Origin: Actinobacteria bacterium OV320
Lineage (GTDB): Bacteria; Actinomycetota; Actinomycetes; Streptomycetales; Streptomycetaceae
Assembly: GCA_001298545.1 (NCBI GenBank)
Contig: LJCX01000028.1
Span: 744,001-808,000, forward strand
Reading direction: 5' to 3'
DNA: 64,000 nucleotides
Shown: piece after piece, positions 25,669 through 34,701 of the stretch
Position numbering within the stretch: position 1 is the stretch's first letter
How the letters are laid out: every line of letters starts with the position of its first letter
Translations under genes and position numbers: made by a program
Notes under the pieces: generated by a model
What the model saw: only the letters and a program-made list of their open reading frames with translations
The model's database searches: none
What the model was told of the DNA's origin: nothing

Positions 25669-25741
25669 AGCGGACGACGAGGCTCGAACTCGCGACCTCA
25701 ACCTTGGCAAGGTTGCGCTCTACCAACTGAGCTACGTCCGC
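25669..25741 (-). tRNA. tRNA-Gly (GCC), second copy
   Basis: Identical 73-base body to the tRNA at 21785-21857, same strand, anticodon GCC. In this copy CCA is not encoded. Confidence 0.95.
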
Positions 25742-25821
25742 ATTGCCTCCGACCGGCTTTCACCGATCGGCGCGAGCACCACCCTACCTGATCCACAGCA
25801 GTGGTCAGACAGGTCATGCAG

Positions 25822-25893
25822 AGCGGGTGACAGGGATCGCACACTGCGCCTTCCCCCTGGAAGGGGGATGTTCTACTACTGAACTACACCCGC
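25822..25893 (-). tRNA. tRNA-Gly (UCC)
   Basis: Acceptor GCGGGTG/CACCCGC, D-arm AGTTCAGTAGTAGAAC, and anticodon stem TCCCC around the loop CTTCCAG, which gives anticodon TCC. T-loop is GTGCGATC rather than GTTCGA, as in many glycine isoacceptors. CCA not encoded. Confidence 0.92.
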
Positions 25894-26046
25894 GTGTACT
25901 CCGTGAGCTGGGCTTTTCGGCCTGGCCCCTCGGCGTGCTCCAGACTCTAGCTGACCAGGAGGGGTGCAGCGCAAGTCGGTACGTTCGAGGGGCCGGTGAC
26001 CGGGCGTCGGCCCGCGGCTCACGGGGAGCCGGTCAGCGGGTGCGGC

Positions 26047-26364
26047 TCACTGCGCGTCGGCGAACGCCTCGTAGACCTTCTTGGGGATGCGGCCGCGCGC
26101 CGGCACCTCCAGCTTGTTGGCCTGGGCCCAGGCCCGGACGGCCGCGGGGTCGGGAGCGACCTCCGTCTGCTTGTACGCCTTGCCGGACCTCGACCGCTTG
26201 CGGCCGGCGTCGACGTAGGGCTCGAGAGCCTTACGCAGTTTCTCGGCATTGGCTTCATTCAGGTCGATCTCGTACGACTTGCCGTCGAGCCCGAAGGCGA
26301 TCGTTTCCGCCGCTTCCGAGCCGTCGATGTCGTCAAAGAGAGTGACCACGACCTTCTGCGCCAC
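26047..26364 (-). CDS. lsr2: Lsr2-type nucleoid-associated protein
   Basis: 105 residues. The N-terminal dimerisation domain begins AQKVVVTLFDDIDGSEA. The C-terminal DNA-binding domain holds the AT-hook-like Arg90-Gly91-Arg92 in VPARGRIPKKV. Lsr2 coats AT-rich and horizontally acquired DNA and silences it, which is relevant to the mobile element later in the window. GTG 26364 follows AAGGGA. It is divergent from purS. Confidence 0.95.
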   Translation of the reverse strand: MAQKVVVTLFDDIDGSEAAETIAFGLDGKSYEIDLNEANAEKLRKALEPYVDAGRKRSRSGKAYKQTEVAPDPAAVRAWAQANKLEVPARGRIPKKVYEAFADAQ

Positions 26365-26727
26365 GAATATCGGTCCCTTCGTGCGACACCTCTGCGATGA
26401 CGTGCCAAGACGTCACGGAGATGTCGACTGTCCGCCTGTTATGGGGCAAAGTATCGGCTAATGACAATTCATTTGTACAGTGCCCGGCATTGCAATGTGA
26501 AGCTCGACTAAATCTGCCCGCGTGTCCCAGGGCAATAGGGAACGTCGGCACACCCCGGATCTTTCCCTGAAATTTTCGCCGAGGCACTGGTCCGATACCC
26601 GATCGTGATGGCGCTCACGTAGTTTCCTACAACTCTACCCGCGTAGAAATTTTGTACGGGTAGTCTGAAGACACCTGTTGGAGACACCCGCAGGCACCTG
26701 CTCAGCACCACACCACCGGGAGTGCCA
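26365..26727. promoter_or_regulatory. AT-richer divergent lsr2-purS intergenic region
   Basis: 363 bases, visibly richer in A and T than its surroundings (for example TAATGACAATTCATTTGTAC at 26459). That suits Lsr2 binding and hence autoregulation, which is inference. It contains the dyad at 26635-26663. No gene is seen. Confidence 0.45.
26635..26663. promoter_or_regulatory. Dyad upstream of purS
   Basis: CTACCCG (26635-26641) is mirrored by CGGGTAG (26657-26663), with an inner GTA...TAC pair around the AT-rich core GAAATTTT. It lies 65 bases before purS and could be an operator of the purSQL unit. I do not know a factor for it. Confidence 0.4.
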
Positions 26728-27000
26728 GTGGCACGCGTCGTAGTCGACGTCATGCTCAAGCCGGAGATCCTCGACCCCCAGGGCCAGGCGGTGCAGCGCG
26801 CACTGCCGCGGCTGGGTTTCGAAGGCATCTCCGACGTACGTCAGGGAAAGCGATTCGAACTGGAAGTTGACGGGCCGGTCGACGAGGCCGCCCTCGCCCG
26901 CATCCACGATCTTGCGGAATCCTTCCTCGCGAACACCGTGATCGAGGACTTCACCGTCAAGGTCGAGTCGGAAGAAGCAGTCGCGGGAGCCGCGAAGTGA
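26728..27000 (+). CDS. purS: FGAM synthase subunit PurS
   Basis: 90 residues; the small structural subunit that bridges PurQ and PurL in the actinobacterial/Gram-positive FGAM synthase. Recognised from VARVVVDVMLKPEILDPQGQ and FEGISDVRQGKRFEL. GTG 26728 (six to seven bases after GGGAG) is preferred over GTG 26722. The stop overlaps the purQ GTG by four bases. Confidence 0.95.
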   Translation: MARVVVDVMLKPEILDPQGQAVQRALPRLGFEGISDVRQGKRFELEVDGPVDEAALARIHDLAESFLANTVIEDFTVKVESEEAVAGAAK

Positions 27001-27677
27001 CCGCTCGTATTGGCGTCGTCACTTTCCCGGGCAGCCTCGACGACCGGGACACTCAGCGTGCGATCCGGCTCGCGGGTGCCGAACCCGTCGCTCTCTGGCA
27101 CAAGGACAAGAACCTCCATCAGGTGGACGCCGTGGTGCTGCCCGGCGGTTTCTCCTACGGCGACTATCTGCGCGCCGGAGCCATCTCCCGCTTCTCGCCG
27201 GTGATGGAGACCGTCATCGAGCAGGCGAAGGCCGGTCTTCCGGTCCTGGGTATCTGCAACGGCTTCCAGATCCTCACGGAGGCCCACCTGCTTCCCGGCG
27301 GGATGCTCGGCAACGACCACCTCCACTTCATCTGCCGCGACCAGAAGCTGCGGGTGGAGAACGCGGAGACCGCCTGGACCGCCGACTACGAGGCGGGCCA
27401 GGAGATCCACATCCCGCTGAAGAACATGGACGGCCGGTACGTCGCCGACGAGCGCACCCTCGACGAGCTCGAGGCCGAGGGCCGGGTCGTCTTCCGCTAC
27501 CTGGACGTCAACCCCAACGGCAGCCTCCGCGACATCGCCGGCATCACCAACGAGGCCGGCAACGTCGTCGGTCTCATGCCGCACCCGGAGCACGCCGTCG
27601 AGCCCCTCGTCGGCTCCGGCCGCACCGACGGTCTCCCGTTCTTCACCTCGATCCTCAAGAAGCTGGTCAACGCATGA
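26997..27677 (+). CDS. purQ: FGAM synthase glutaminase subunit PurQ
   Basis: 226-residue class I glutamine amidotransferase that feeds ammonia to PurL. Nucleophile Cys87 is in LGICNGFQ and the His-Glu pair in MPHPEHAVE. GTG 26997 overlaps purS by four bases, and its stop overlaps purL by four bases, so the three subunits are coupled. Confidence 0.97.
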   Translation: MTARIGVVTFPGSLDDRDTQRAIRLAGAEPVALWHKDKNLHQVDAVVLPGGFSYGDYLRAGAISRFSPVMETVIEQAKAGLPVLGICNGFQILTEAHLLPGGMLGNDHLHFICRDQKLRVENAETAWTADYEAGQEIHIPLKNMDGRYVADERTLDELEAEGRVVFRYLDVNPNGSLRDIAGITNEAGNVVGLMPHPEHAVEPLVGSGRTDGLPFFTSILKKLVNA

Positions 27678-29932
27678 GCCGGACGCCTCTGGACACGGTC
27701 GAGCACGCGGCCGAGACCCCCGACGTCGAGCTGCCCTGGGCCGAACTCGGTCTGAAGAAGGACGAGTACGAGCGCGTGGTCGAGATCCTCGGCCGCCGCC
27801 CGACCGGCGCCGAGCTGGCCATGTACTCGGTCATGTGGTCCGAGCACTGCTCGTACAAGTCCTCCAAGGTCCACCTCCGCCAGTTCGGTGAGAAGGCCCC
27901 CCAGTCCGACGCGCTGCTCGTGGGCATCGGCGAGAACGCGGGCGTCGTCGACGTCGGCCAGGGCTACGCGGTCACCTTCAAGGTCGAGTCGCACAACCAC
28001 CCCTCGTACGTCGAGCCCTACCAGGGCGCGGCCACGGGCGTGGGCGGCATCGTCCGCGACATCATCGCGATGGGCGCGCGTCCGGTCGCGGTCGTGGACC
28101 CGCTGCGCTTCGGCGCCGCCGACCACCCCGACACCAAGCGCGTCCTGCCGGGCGTCGTGGCCGGCATCGGCGGCTACGGCAACTGCCTGGGCCTGCCGAA
28201 CATCGGCGGCGAGGTCGTCTTCGACGCCTGCTACCAGGGCAACCCGCTGGTCAACGCCGGTGCCATCGGTGTGATGCGGCACGAGGACATCCACCTCGCG
28301 AAGGCCTCCGGCACCGGCAACAAGGTCATCCTCTACGGCGCCAGGACCGGCGGCGACGGCATCGGCGGCGCGTCGATCCTCGCCTCCGAGACCTTCGACG
28401 ACGCCAAGCCGTCGAAGCGCCCGGCCGTGCAGGTCGGCGACCCGTTCCAGGAGAAGCTCCTCATCGAGTGCACCCTGGAGGCCTTCCGGGAGAAGCTCGT
28501 CGTCGGCATCCAGGACCTCGGCGCGGCCGGCCTGTCCTGCGCGACGTCCGAGCTGGCCTCCAACGGCTCCGGCGGCATGCGCGTCACCCTGGACGACGTG
28601 CCGCTGCGCGACTCCACGCTCTCGCCCGAGGAAATCCTCATGAGCGAGTCGCAGGAGCGCATGTGCGCGGTCGTCGAGCCGGCGAAGGTCGAGCGGTTCC
28701 TGGAGATCTGCGACAAGTGGGACGTCATCGCGACCGTCATCGGTGAGGTGACCGACGGCGACCGGCTGGAGATCTTCTGGCACGGCGGCAAGATCGTCGA
28801 CGTCGACCCGCGGACCGTGGCCCACGACGGCCCGGTCTACGAGCGCCCCTACGCCCGCCCGGAGTGGCAGGACGCCCTCCAGGCGGACGACGCGAACCGG
28901 CTGGCCCGGCCCACGACCGGCGCCGAGCTCAAGGACCAGGTGCTCAAGCTGGTCGCCTCGCCCAACCAGGCGTCCAAGAAGTGGATCACTTCGCAGTACG
29001 ACCACTTCGTGCAGGGCAACACCGTCCTGGCGCAGCCCGAGGACTCCGGCATGATCCGGATCGACGAGGAGACCGGCCTCGGCGTCGCCATCGCGACCGA
29101 CGGCAACGGCCGGTACGCCAAGCTCGACCCGTACGCGGGCGCGCAGCTGGCCCTCTCCGAGGCCTACCGGAACGTGGCGACGACCGGCGCCAAGCCGCTC
29201 GCCGTCTCCGACTGCCTGAACTTCGGCTCGCCCGAGGACCCGGCGGTGATGTGGCAGTTCGCGGAGGCCATCCGCGGCCTCGCGGACGCCTGCCAGCAGC
29301 TGGGCACCCCGGTGACCGGCGGCAACGTCTCCCTCTACAACCAGACGGGCGAGGTGGCCATCCACCCCACCCCGGTGGTGGCCGTGCTCGGCGTGATCGA
29401 CGATGTCGCGCGCCGCACGCCCGTCGCCTTCCAGGAGGAGGGCCAGCTGCTCTACCTCCTCGGCGACACGCGTGAGGAGTTCGGCGGTTCGGCCTGGTCC
29501 CAGGTCATCCACGACCACCTCGGCGGTCTGCCGCCGAAGGTCGACCTGGAGCGGGAGCGGCTCCTCGCCGAGATCCTGATCTCCGCCTCCCGCGACGGCA
29601 TGATCGACGCCGCGCACGACCTGTCCGACGGCGGTCTGATCCAGGCCGTCGTCGAGTCGGCGCTGCTCGGTGGCAAGGGCGCGCGGCTGGTCGTACCGGA
29701 CGGGCTCGACGCCTTCACCCTGCTCTTCTCCGAGTCGGCGGGCCGTGCCGTGGTGGCCGTCCCGCGCTCCGAGGAGCTGCGTTTCAACGACATGTGCGGG
29801 GCGCGCGGCCTGCCCGTCACCCGCATCGGTGTCGTCGACGGCGACACGGTCGAGCTCCAGGGTGAGTTCGAGCTGTCCCTGGAGGAGCTGCGCAAGGCTC
29901 ACGAGGACACCATCCCGGCGCTGCTCGCGTAA
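27674..29932 (+). CDS. purL: FGAM synthase subunit PurL (small type)
   Basis: 752 residues; converts FGAR to FGAM using ATP and ammonia from PurQ. The length is that of the small PurL that needs PurS. Motifs include MWSEHCSYKSSK, FKVESHNHPS, GGIVRDIIAMGARP, and the repeated ATP-binding half with GYTLTLAV-like NGRYAKLDPY and GGNVSLYNQ. ATG 27674 overlaps purQ. A hairpin follows the stop. Confidence 0.97.
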   Translation: MSRTPLDTVEHAAETPDVELPWAELGLKKDEYERVVEILGRRPTGAELAMYSVMWSEHCSYKSSKVHLRQFGEKAPQSDALLVGIGENAGVVDVGQGYAVTFKVESHNHPSYVEPYQGAATGVGGIVRDIIAMGARPVAVVDPLRFGAADHPDTKRVLPGVVAGIGGYGNCLGLPNIGGEVVFDACYQGNPLVNAGAIGVMRHEDIHLAKASGTGNKVILYGARTGGDGIGGASILASETFDDAKPSKRPAVQVGDPFQEKLLIECTLEAFREKLVVGIQDLGAAGLSCATSELASNGSGGMRVTLDDVPLRDSTLSPEEILMSESQERMCAVVEPAKVERFLEICDKWDVIATVIGEVTDGDRLEIFWHGGKIVDVDPRTVAHDGPVYERPYARPEWQDALQADDANRLARPTTGAELKDQVLKLVASPNQASKKWITSQYDHFVQGNTVLAQPEDSGMIRIDEETGLGVAIATDGNGRYAKLDPYAGAQLALSEAYRNVATTGAKPLAVSDCLNFGSPEDPAVMWQFAEAIRGLADACQQLGTPVTGGNVSLYNQTGEVAIHPTPVVAVLGVIDDVARRTPVAFQEEGQLLYLLGDTREEFGGSAWSQVIHDHLGGLPPKVDLERERLLAEILISASRDGMIDAAHDLSDGGLIQAVVESALLGGKGARLVVPDGLDAFTLLFSESAGRAVVAVPRSEELRFNDMCGARGLPVTRIGVVDGDTVELQGEFELSLEELRKAHEDTIPALLA

Positions 29933-29963
29933 GCACCACCCGCGGCATCCGTACGGCGGTCGA

Positions 29964-29991
29964 GGCCTCGCCCGTTCCCATGGGCGGGGCC
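29964..29991 (+). terminator. Hairpin terminator after purL
   Basis: GGCCTCGCCC (29964-29973) pairs with GGGCGGGGCC (29982-29991), one G-U pair, eight-base loop, followed by TTCGTC. Confidence 0.75.
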
Positions 29992-30084
29992 TTCGTCGTG
30001 CCGTCACACGGTCGCTGCGGTCGTACGGTCGCGCAGAGCGGCGGGACGGCCCCGGTGTCACAGGCGGCCACTAGGCTCACCGCC

Positions 30085-30882
30085 ATGCCTCCGGCCAGGA
30101 AACGCACCCGCGCGTACGACCCCGTCAAGATCCGCGCCGCGGTCGCCGCACAGTTCGCACACGTACGGCGGGCCGTGGCCGGCCTCGGCCCCGAGCAGCT
30201 CGCGCTGCCCACGCGGCTGCCGGGCTGGACCGTACGGGACCTGGCCGCGCACGTGACCATGGCGGTGGCGACGGTCGGCCGCAACCTCGACCGGGACGAG
30301 CCCCCGAAGGCGGAGCTCACACTCCTCGAGTGGCCGTTCGCCACCGCGGCCCGTTCCGCCGACATCTCCGACGGCACCCGGGACCTCGCGGCGGCCCACC
30401 CCGACCTGAACGCCCTGTTCGCCCGTACCGAGGAGCGCATGGCCGAGGACCTCGCCACCGCCTCCGGGGACCGCCTGCTCGCCACCCGCACCGGCGCGAT
30501 GACCCTCGCCGACTACCTCGTCACCCGGACCGTCGAACTCGTCGTCCACACCGACGACCTGAACACGGCCGTCCCCGGCCTGGACATCCCGTACGACCGC
30601 CAGGCGCTGGCCGCCGCCACCCGGCTCCTCGCCGACGCCCTCGCCGCCAGGGCGCCCGGTGGCGCGACGGAGGTGCGGATCCCGCCGTACGCCGTCGTGC
30701 AGTGCGTCGAGGGCCCCCGGCACACCCGGGGCACCCCGCCCAACGTCGTCGAGACCGACCCGCTGACCTGGATCCGCCTGGCCACGGGCCGGGTGACCTG
30801 GCCGGACGCCGTCGAGCAGGCGAAGGTCGCGGCGAGCGGCGAGCGGGCCGACCTCACGGCGCTGCTGCCCCTCATGTCCTGA
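30085..30882 (+). CDS. Maleylpyruvate-isomerase/DinB-like family protein
   Basis: 265 residues of the mycothiol-dependent maleylpyruvate isomerase superfamily (TIGR03083-like). The N-terminal four-helix metal-binding domain is seen in LPGWTVRDLAAHV and RTVELVVHTDDL, whose histidines are the usual ligands. The C-terminal part resembles a sterol-carrier-like domain. Actual substrate is unknown; a mycothiol-linked transferase is the best guess. A TAGGCT hexamer lies seven bases before ATG 30085 and no ribosome binding site is visible, so the mRNA is probably leaderless. Confidence 0.75.
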   Translation: MPPARKRTRAYDPVKIRAAVAAQFAHVRRAVAGLGPEQLALPTRLPGWTVRDLAAHVTMAVATVGRNLDRDEPPKAELTLLEWPFATAARSADISDGTRDLAAAHPDLNALFARTEERMAEDLATASGDRLLATRTGAMTLADYLVTRTVELVVHTDDLNTAVPGLDIPYDRQALAAATRLLADALAARAPGGATEVRIPPYAVVQCVEGPRHTRGTPPNVVETDPLTWIRLATGRVTWPDAVEQAKVAASGERADLTALLPLMS

Positions 30883-30931
30883 ATCCGACCCCGGGTGGAA
30901 CCGACCGCCCCACCCGTCCCGTCGAACCGGC

Positions 30932-31414
30932 ATGTACCGGCAGAGGCACAGCCCTACGCACACGTACAAGCAGCGCCTGACGCTGACCGCGGCCGTCCTG
31001 CTCATCCCGCTCGCCGCGGCCTGCGGCAGCGAGAAGGCGGACGGTGAGCGGCCCGGCAGCGGGGCGGTGAGCGCCGAGCAGCCCGTCACCGGTGTCCGCT
31101 GGAACGTCGACAGCGTCACCGTGGACGGCGCCACCCACCGCGCCCCGGCCGGCGCGCACGTCGAGATCCGCGACGGCAAGGCGGCAGGCAGTTACGGCTG
31201 CAACAACTTCACCGCCAAGGCCGCCGTCGAGGGCGACAGCATCCGGTTCAGCGACGCCAGGTCGACCAGGATGGCCTGCGCGGCCCAGCCGATGGACTTC
31301 GAGCGCACGCTGGCCGGCACCCTCGCCGAGGGCACCCTGAGCACCGAGGTCGACGGCGCCACGCTGACGCTCGCCACGGCCGACGGCGATCAGGTCCTGC
31401 TGACCAGGAAATGA
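30932..31414 (+). CDS. META-domain lipoprotein
   Basis: 160 residues. The N-terminus has a basic region, a hydrophobic stretch and lipobox LAAAC near residue 31, so the protein should be lipid-anchored outside the membrane. The mature part carries one META/HslJ-like domain (VRWNVDSVTVDG, then the typical GSYGCNNFTAKAAVEG). Function in Streptomyces is unknown. It follows the previous gene by 49 bases. Confidence 0.8.
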   Translation: MYRQRHSPTHTYKQRLTLTAAVLLIPLAAACGSEKADGERPGSGAVSAEQPVTGVRWNVDSVTVDGATHRAPAGAHVEIRDGKAAGSYGCNNFTAKAAVEGDSIRFSDARSTRMACAAQPMDFERTLAGTLAEGTLSTEVDGATLTLATADGDQVLLTRK

Positions 31415-31631
31415 CCCGCGGGCGGCTCCCCGGCTCCGGTGAGGCGTGCCCGTCGGCCCCGATGGTGTGCGACACCTCACTCGCCTCTGCGGAACGGATG
31501 CCCGGACGGTCGCCCCCGGGGCCCGTCCGACCATCCAATGGATCATCGTATCCGGCCATTGACCTGCGGAAACGAGTCGATCATGGAGGTGGCGGCCGAC
31601 CGGTGATCGAGTTACCCGCGGGTATCCCCAA

Positions 31632-31661
31632 TTCGGACCAGTGGTCGATCTCGCCTACACT
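31632..31661 (+). promoter_or_regulatory. purF promoter, probably leaderless
   Basis: A -10 hexamer TACACT at 31656-31661 stands seven bases before the GTG start of purF. TTCGGA at 31632-31637 is 18 bases upstream of it and could be a weak -35. No Shine-Dalgarno sequence is present. Confidence 0.5.
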
Positions 31662-31668
31662 CGGTGGC

Positions 31669-33195
31669 GTGCCACGTGGTGACGGTCGACTCAGTCATGA
31701 TCTGCTCCCCGGCGAGAAAGGCCCCCAGGACGCTTGCGGCGTCTTCGGAGTCTGGGCTCCCGGTGAAGAGGTCGCCAAGCTCACTTACTTCGGGCTCTAC
31801 GCCCTTCAGCATCGAGGTCAGGAATCCGCGGGGATCGCGGTAAGCAACGGCTCCCAGATCCTCGTCTTCAAGGACATGGGCCTCGTGTCCCAGGTCTTCG
31901 ACGAGACCTCGCTCGGTTCGCTCCAGGGTCATATCGCGGTCGGACACGCCCGCTACTCGACCACCGGGGCCTCCGTGTGGGAGAACGCCCAGCCGACGTT
32001 CCGTGCCACCGCGCACGGCTCGATCGCGCTCGGTCACAACGGCAACCTCGTCAACACCGCCCAGCTCGCCGAGATGGTCGCCGACCTGCCCAAGCAGGAA
32101 GGCCGCACCCCGCGCGTCGCGGCGACCAACGACACCGACCTGCTCACCGCGCTGCTCGCGGCCCAGGTCGACGAGGACGGCAAGCCGCTGACCATCGAGG
32201 AGGCGGCCCACCAGGTCCTTCCGCAGGTCAAGGGCGCCTTCTCGCTCGTCTTCATGGACGAGCACACCCTCTACGCCGGCCGCGACCCGCAGGGCATCCG
32301 CCCGCTGGTCCTCGGCCGCCTGGAGCGCGGCTGGGTGGTCGCCTCCGAATCCGCCGCCCTCGACATCTGCGGCGCCGCCTACGTCCGTGAGATCGAGCCC
32401 GGCGAGTTCATCGCCATCGACGAGAACGGACTGCGGACCTCCCGCTTCGCGGAAGCGAAGCCCAAGGGCTGTGTCTTCGAGTACGTGTACCTGGCCCGCC
32501 CGGACACCGACATCGCCGGCCGGAACGTGTACCTCTCCCGCGTGGAGATGGGCCGCAAGCTGGCCAAGGAAGCGCCGGTCGACGCCGACCTGGTGATAGC
32601 GACCCCGGAGTCCGGCACCCCGGCCGCCATCGGTTACGCGGAGGCCTCCGGCATCCCCTTCGGCGCGGGTCTCGTGAAGAACGCGTACGTCGGCCGGACG
32701 TTCATCCAGCCCTCGCAGACCATCCGCCAGCTCGGTATCCGCCTGAAGCTGAACCCGCTGAAGGAAGTCATCAAGGGCAAGCGGCTGGTCGTCGTCGACG
32801 ACTCGATCGTGCGCGGCAACACCCAGCGGGCCCTCGTCCGCATGCTCCGCGAGGCGGGTGCGGCCGAGGTCCACATCCGGATCTCCTCGCCGCCCGTGAA
32901 GTGGCCCTGCTTCTTCGGCATCGACTTCGCCACGCGCGCGGAGCTCATCGCCAACGGCATGACCATCGACGAGATCGGCACCTCCCTGGGCGCCGACTCC
33001 CTCTCCTACATCTCCATCGACGGCATGATCGAGGCGACCACCATCGCCAAGCCGAACCTCTGCCGCGCCTGCTTCGACGGCGAGTACCCGATGGAGCTCC
33101 CGGACCCCGAGCTGCTCGGCAAGCAGCTCCTGGAGACCGAGCTGGCCGCGGGTCCCGCAGCCACGGCCGCGGCTGACGCCATCCGTCGCCCGTAG
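31669..33195 (+). CDS. purF: Amidophosphoribosyltransferase
   Basis: First committed enzyme of purine synthesis: makes phosphoribosylamine from PRPP and glutamine. The 508-residue precursor has a 22-residue propeptide before the nucleophile Cys23 (CGVFGVWAPG). The PRPP site reads KRLVVVDDSIVRGNT, and late cysteines (CFFGID, CRACFDGEYP) match the iron-sulphur-containing Bacillus-type enzyme. GTG 31669 is chosen from the family start and the upstream -10 element. purM follows after 42 bases. Confidence 0.97.
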   Translation: MPRGDGRLSHDLLPGEKGPQDACGVFGVWAPGEEVAKLTYFGLYALQHRGQESAGIAVSNGSQILVFKDMGLVSQVFDETSLGSLQGHIAVGHARYSTTGASVWENAQPTFRATAHGSIALGHNGNLVNTAQLAEMVADLPKQEGRTPRVAATNDTDLLTALLAAQVDEDGKPLTIEEAAHQVLPQVKGAFSLVFMDEHTLYAGRDPQGIRPLVLGRLERGWVVASESAALDICGAAYVREIEPGEFIAIDENGLRTSRFAEAKPKGCVFEYVYLARPDTDIAGRNVYLSRVEMGRKLAKEAPVDADLVIATPESGTPAAIGYAEASGIPFGAGLVKNAYVGRTFIQPSQTIRQLGIRLKLNPLKEVIKGKRLVVVDDSIVRGNTQRALVRMLREAGAAEVHIRISSPPVKWPCFFGIDFATRAELIANGMTIDEIGTSLGADSLSYISIDGMIEATTIAKPNLCRACFDGEYPMELPDPELLGKQLLETELAAGPAATAAADAIRRP

Positions 33196-33237
33196 CGCCG
33201 CAGAGCCCCGTTTCACCAACCCGAAAGATCCCAGGCA

Positions 33238-34338
33238 ATGTCTTCTGTGTCTGATCAGTCCCCTCCGGTCTCGGGCAGTGCCTCCGGCGCGTCCTACGCG
33301 GCTGCCGGAGTCGACATCGAGGCGGGCGACCGCGCCGTAGAGCTGATGAAGGAGTGGGTGAAGAAGACGCAGCGCCCCGAGGTCCTCGGCGGCCTCGGCG
33401 GCTTCGCCGGCCTCTTCGACGCCTCCGCCCTCAAGCGTTTCGAGCGTCCGCTGCTCGCCTCCGCCACGGACGGCGTCGGCACGAAGGTCGACGTCGCGCG
33501 TCAGCTCGGTGTGTACGACACCATCGGTCACGACCTGGTCGCCATGGTCATGGACGACATCGTGGTGTGCGGCGCCGAACCGCTGTTCATGACCGACTAC
33601 ATCTGCGTCGGCAAGGTCCACCCCGAGCGGGTCGCCGCCATCGTCAAGGGCATCGCCGAGGGCTGCGTGCTCGCCGGCTGCGCCCTGGTCGGCGGCGAGA
33701 CGGCCGAGCACCCGGGTCTGCTGGGCGAGGACGACTTCGACGTCGCCGGCGCCGGTACGGGCGTCGTCGAGGCCGACCGGCTGCTCGGCCCGGACCGTAT
33801 CCGCACGGGTGACACGGTGATCGCCATGGCGGCCTCCGGTCTTCACTCGAACGGATACTCCCTGGTCCGGCACGTCCTGCTGAAGCAGGCCGGGCTGTCC
33901 CTGGAGGCGCGGATCGACGACCTCGGCCGCACCCTCGGCGAGGAGCTCCTGGAGCCCACCAAGATCTACTCGCTGGACTGTCTGGCGCTCACCCGCACCA
34001 CGGACGTGCACGCCTTCTCGCACATCACCGGCGGCGGCCTCGCGGCCAACCTGGCCCGGGTGATCCCGGACGGGCTGCACGCCGTCGTGGAGCGCTCCAC
34101 CTGGACCCCGGCCCCGATCTTCGACCTGGTCGGCAGGACCGGCTCCGTCGAGCGTCTGGAGCTGGAGAAGACCCTGAACATGGGCGTCGGCATGATGGCG
34201 ATCGTGCCCGAGGAGTCGACGGACGTGGCCCTGGCGACGCTGGCCGACCGCGGCGTGGAGGCCTGGGTCGCCGGCGAGATCACCGAACGCGGCGAGCACA
34301 CGACGGGCGCGGAGCTGGTCGGGGACTACGCCGGCTGA
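33238..34338 (+). CDS. purM: Phosphoribosylformylglycinamidine cyclo-ligase (AIR synthetase)
   Basis: 366 residues; closes the imidazole ring of FGAM with ATP. Motifs include ATDGVGTKVDVA, HDLVAMVMDDIVVCGAEPLF, GGETAEHPG and ASGLHSNGYSLVR. The first 20 residues are Ser-rich and variable. It is probably co-transcribed with purF and ends at a hairpin. Confidence 0.97.
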   Translation: MSSVSDQSPPVSGSASGASYAAAGVDIEAGDRAVELMKEWVKKTQRPEVLGGLGGFAGLFDASALKRFERPLLASATDGVGTKVDVARQLGVYDTIGHDLVAMVMDDIVVCGAEPLFMTDYICVGKVHPERVAAIVKGIAEGCVLAGCALVGGETAEHPGLLGEDDFDVAGAGTGVVEADRLLGPDRIRTGDTVIAMAASGLHSNGYSLVRHVLLKQAGLSLEARIDDLGRTLGEELLEPTKIYSLDCLALTRTTDVHAFSHITGGGLAANLARVIPDGLHAVVERSTWTPAPIFDLVGRTGSVERLELEKTLNMGVGMMAIVPEESTDVALATLADRGVEAWVAGEITERGEHTTGAELVGDYAG

Positions 34339-34392
34339 GGACCGGGCGGGCCCGCGACCGGGCAGGCCCATGACCGCGTAGGCAGCACAAGA

Positions 34393-34422
34393 CCCGGTCG
34401 GTGACCGAAGTCACCGACCGGG
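34393..34422. terminator. Bidirectional hairpin terminator
   Basis: Arms CCCGGTCGGTGAC (34393-34405) and GTCACCGACCGGG (34410-34422) with a CGAA tetraloop, between the convergent purM and DUF3073 genes. Confidence 0.9.
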
Positions 34423-34440
34423 CGGGTGCTCAGTACAAGG

Positions 34441-34701
34441 TCAAGCGCCGCGACGGTGTTGCGAGGAATCCTCGCCGTCATCCTCGTCGTCGTCCCCGTA
34501 CAGCTCGGCGTACCGGGCGTACGGGTCGTCGTCTTGCTCATCGTCATCGTCATCGTCCTCGAATGGCTCACCATTCGGCGGAATATTCGATGGCGATGCG
34601 CCCAGCTCTTCGGCCAGGCGTGAGAGATCTGTCCCGCCGCTGTTGTACTTCAGCTGGCGGGCGACCTTCGCTTGCTTGGCCTTGGCCCGGCCGCGCCCCA
34701 T
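34441..34701 (-). CDS. DUF3073 protein
   Basis: 86 residues. The N-terminus MGRGRAKAKQAKVARQLKY is the signature of the actinobacterial DUF3073 family. The middle is a run of aspartates and the C-terminus is acidic. Function unknown; strong charge asymmetry (basic head, acidic tail) could suit binding to nucleic acid or ribosomes, which is a guess. The purM-bldC neighbourhood is its usual place. Confidence 0.88.
   Translation of the reverse strand: MGRGRAKAKQAKVARQLKYNSGGTDLSRLAEELGASPSNIPPNGEPFEDDDDDDEQDDDPYARYAELYGDDDEDDGEDSSQHRRGA

Noticed and set aside
27497..30061. 854-codon minus-strand open frame
   Set aside because: Antisense of purQ and purL; typical shadow with Val/Asp/Arg-rich low-complexity sequence.
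34401..34414. Fourth GTGAC-N4-GTCAC match
   Set aside because: It is the top of the purM/DUF3073 terminator hairpin, so the symmetry is explained by RNA structure.
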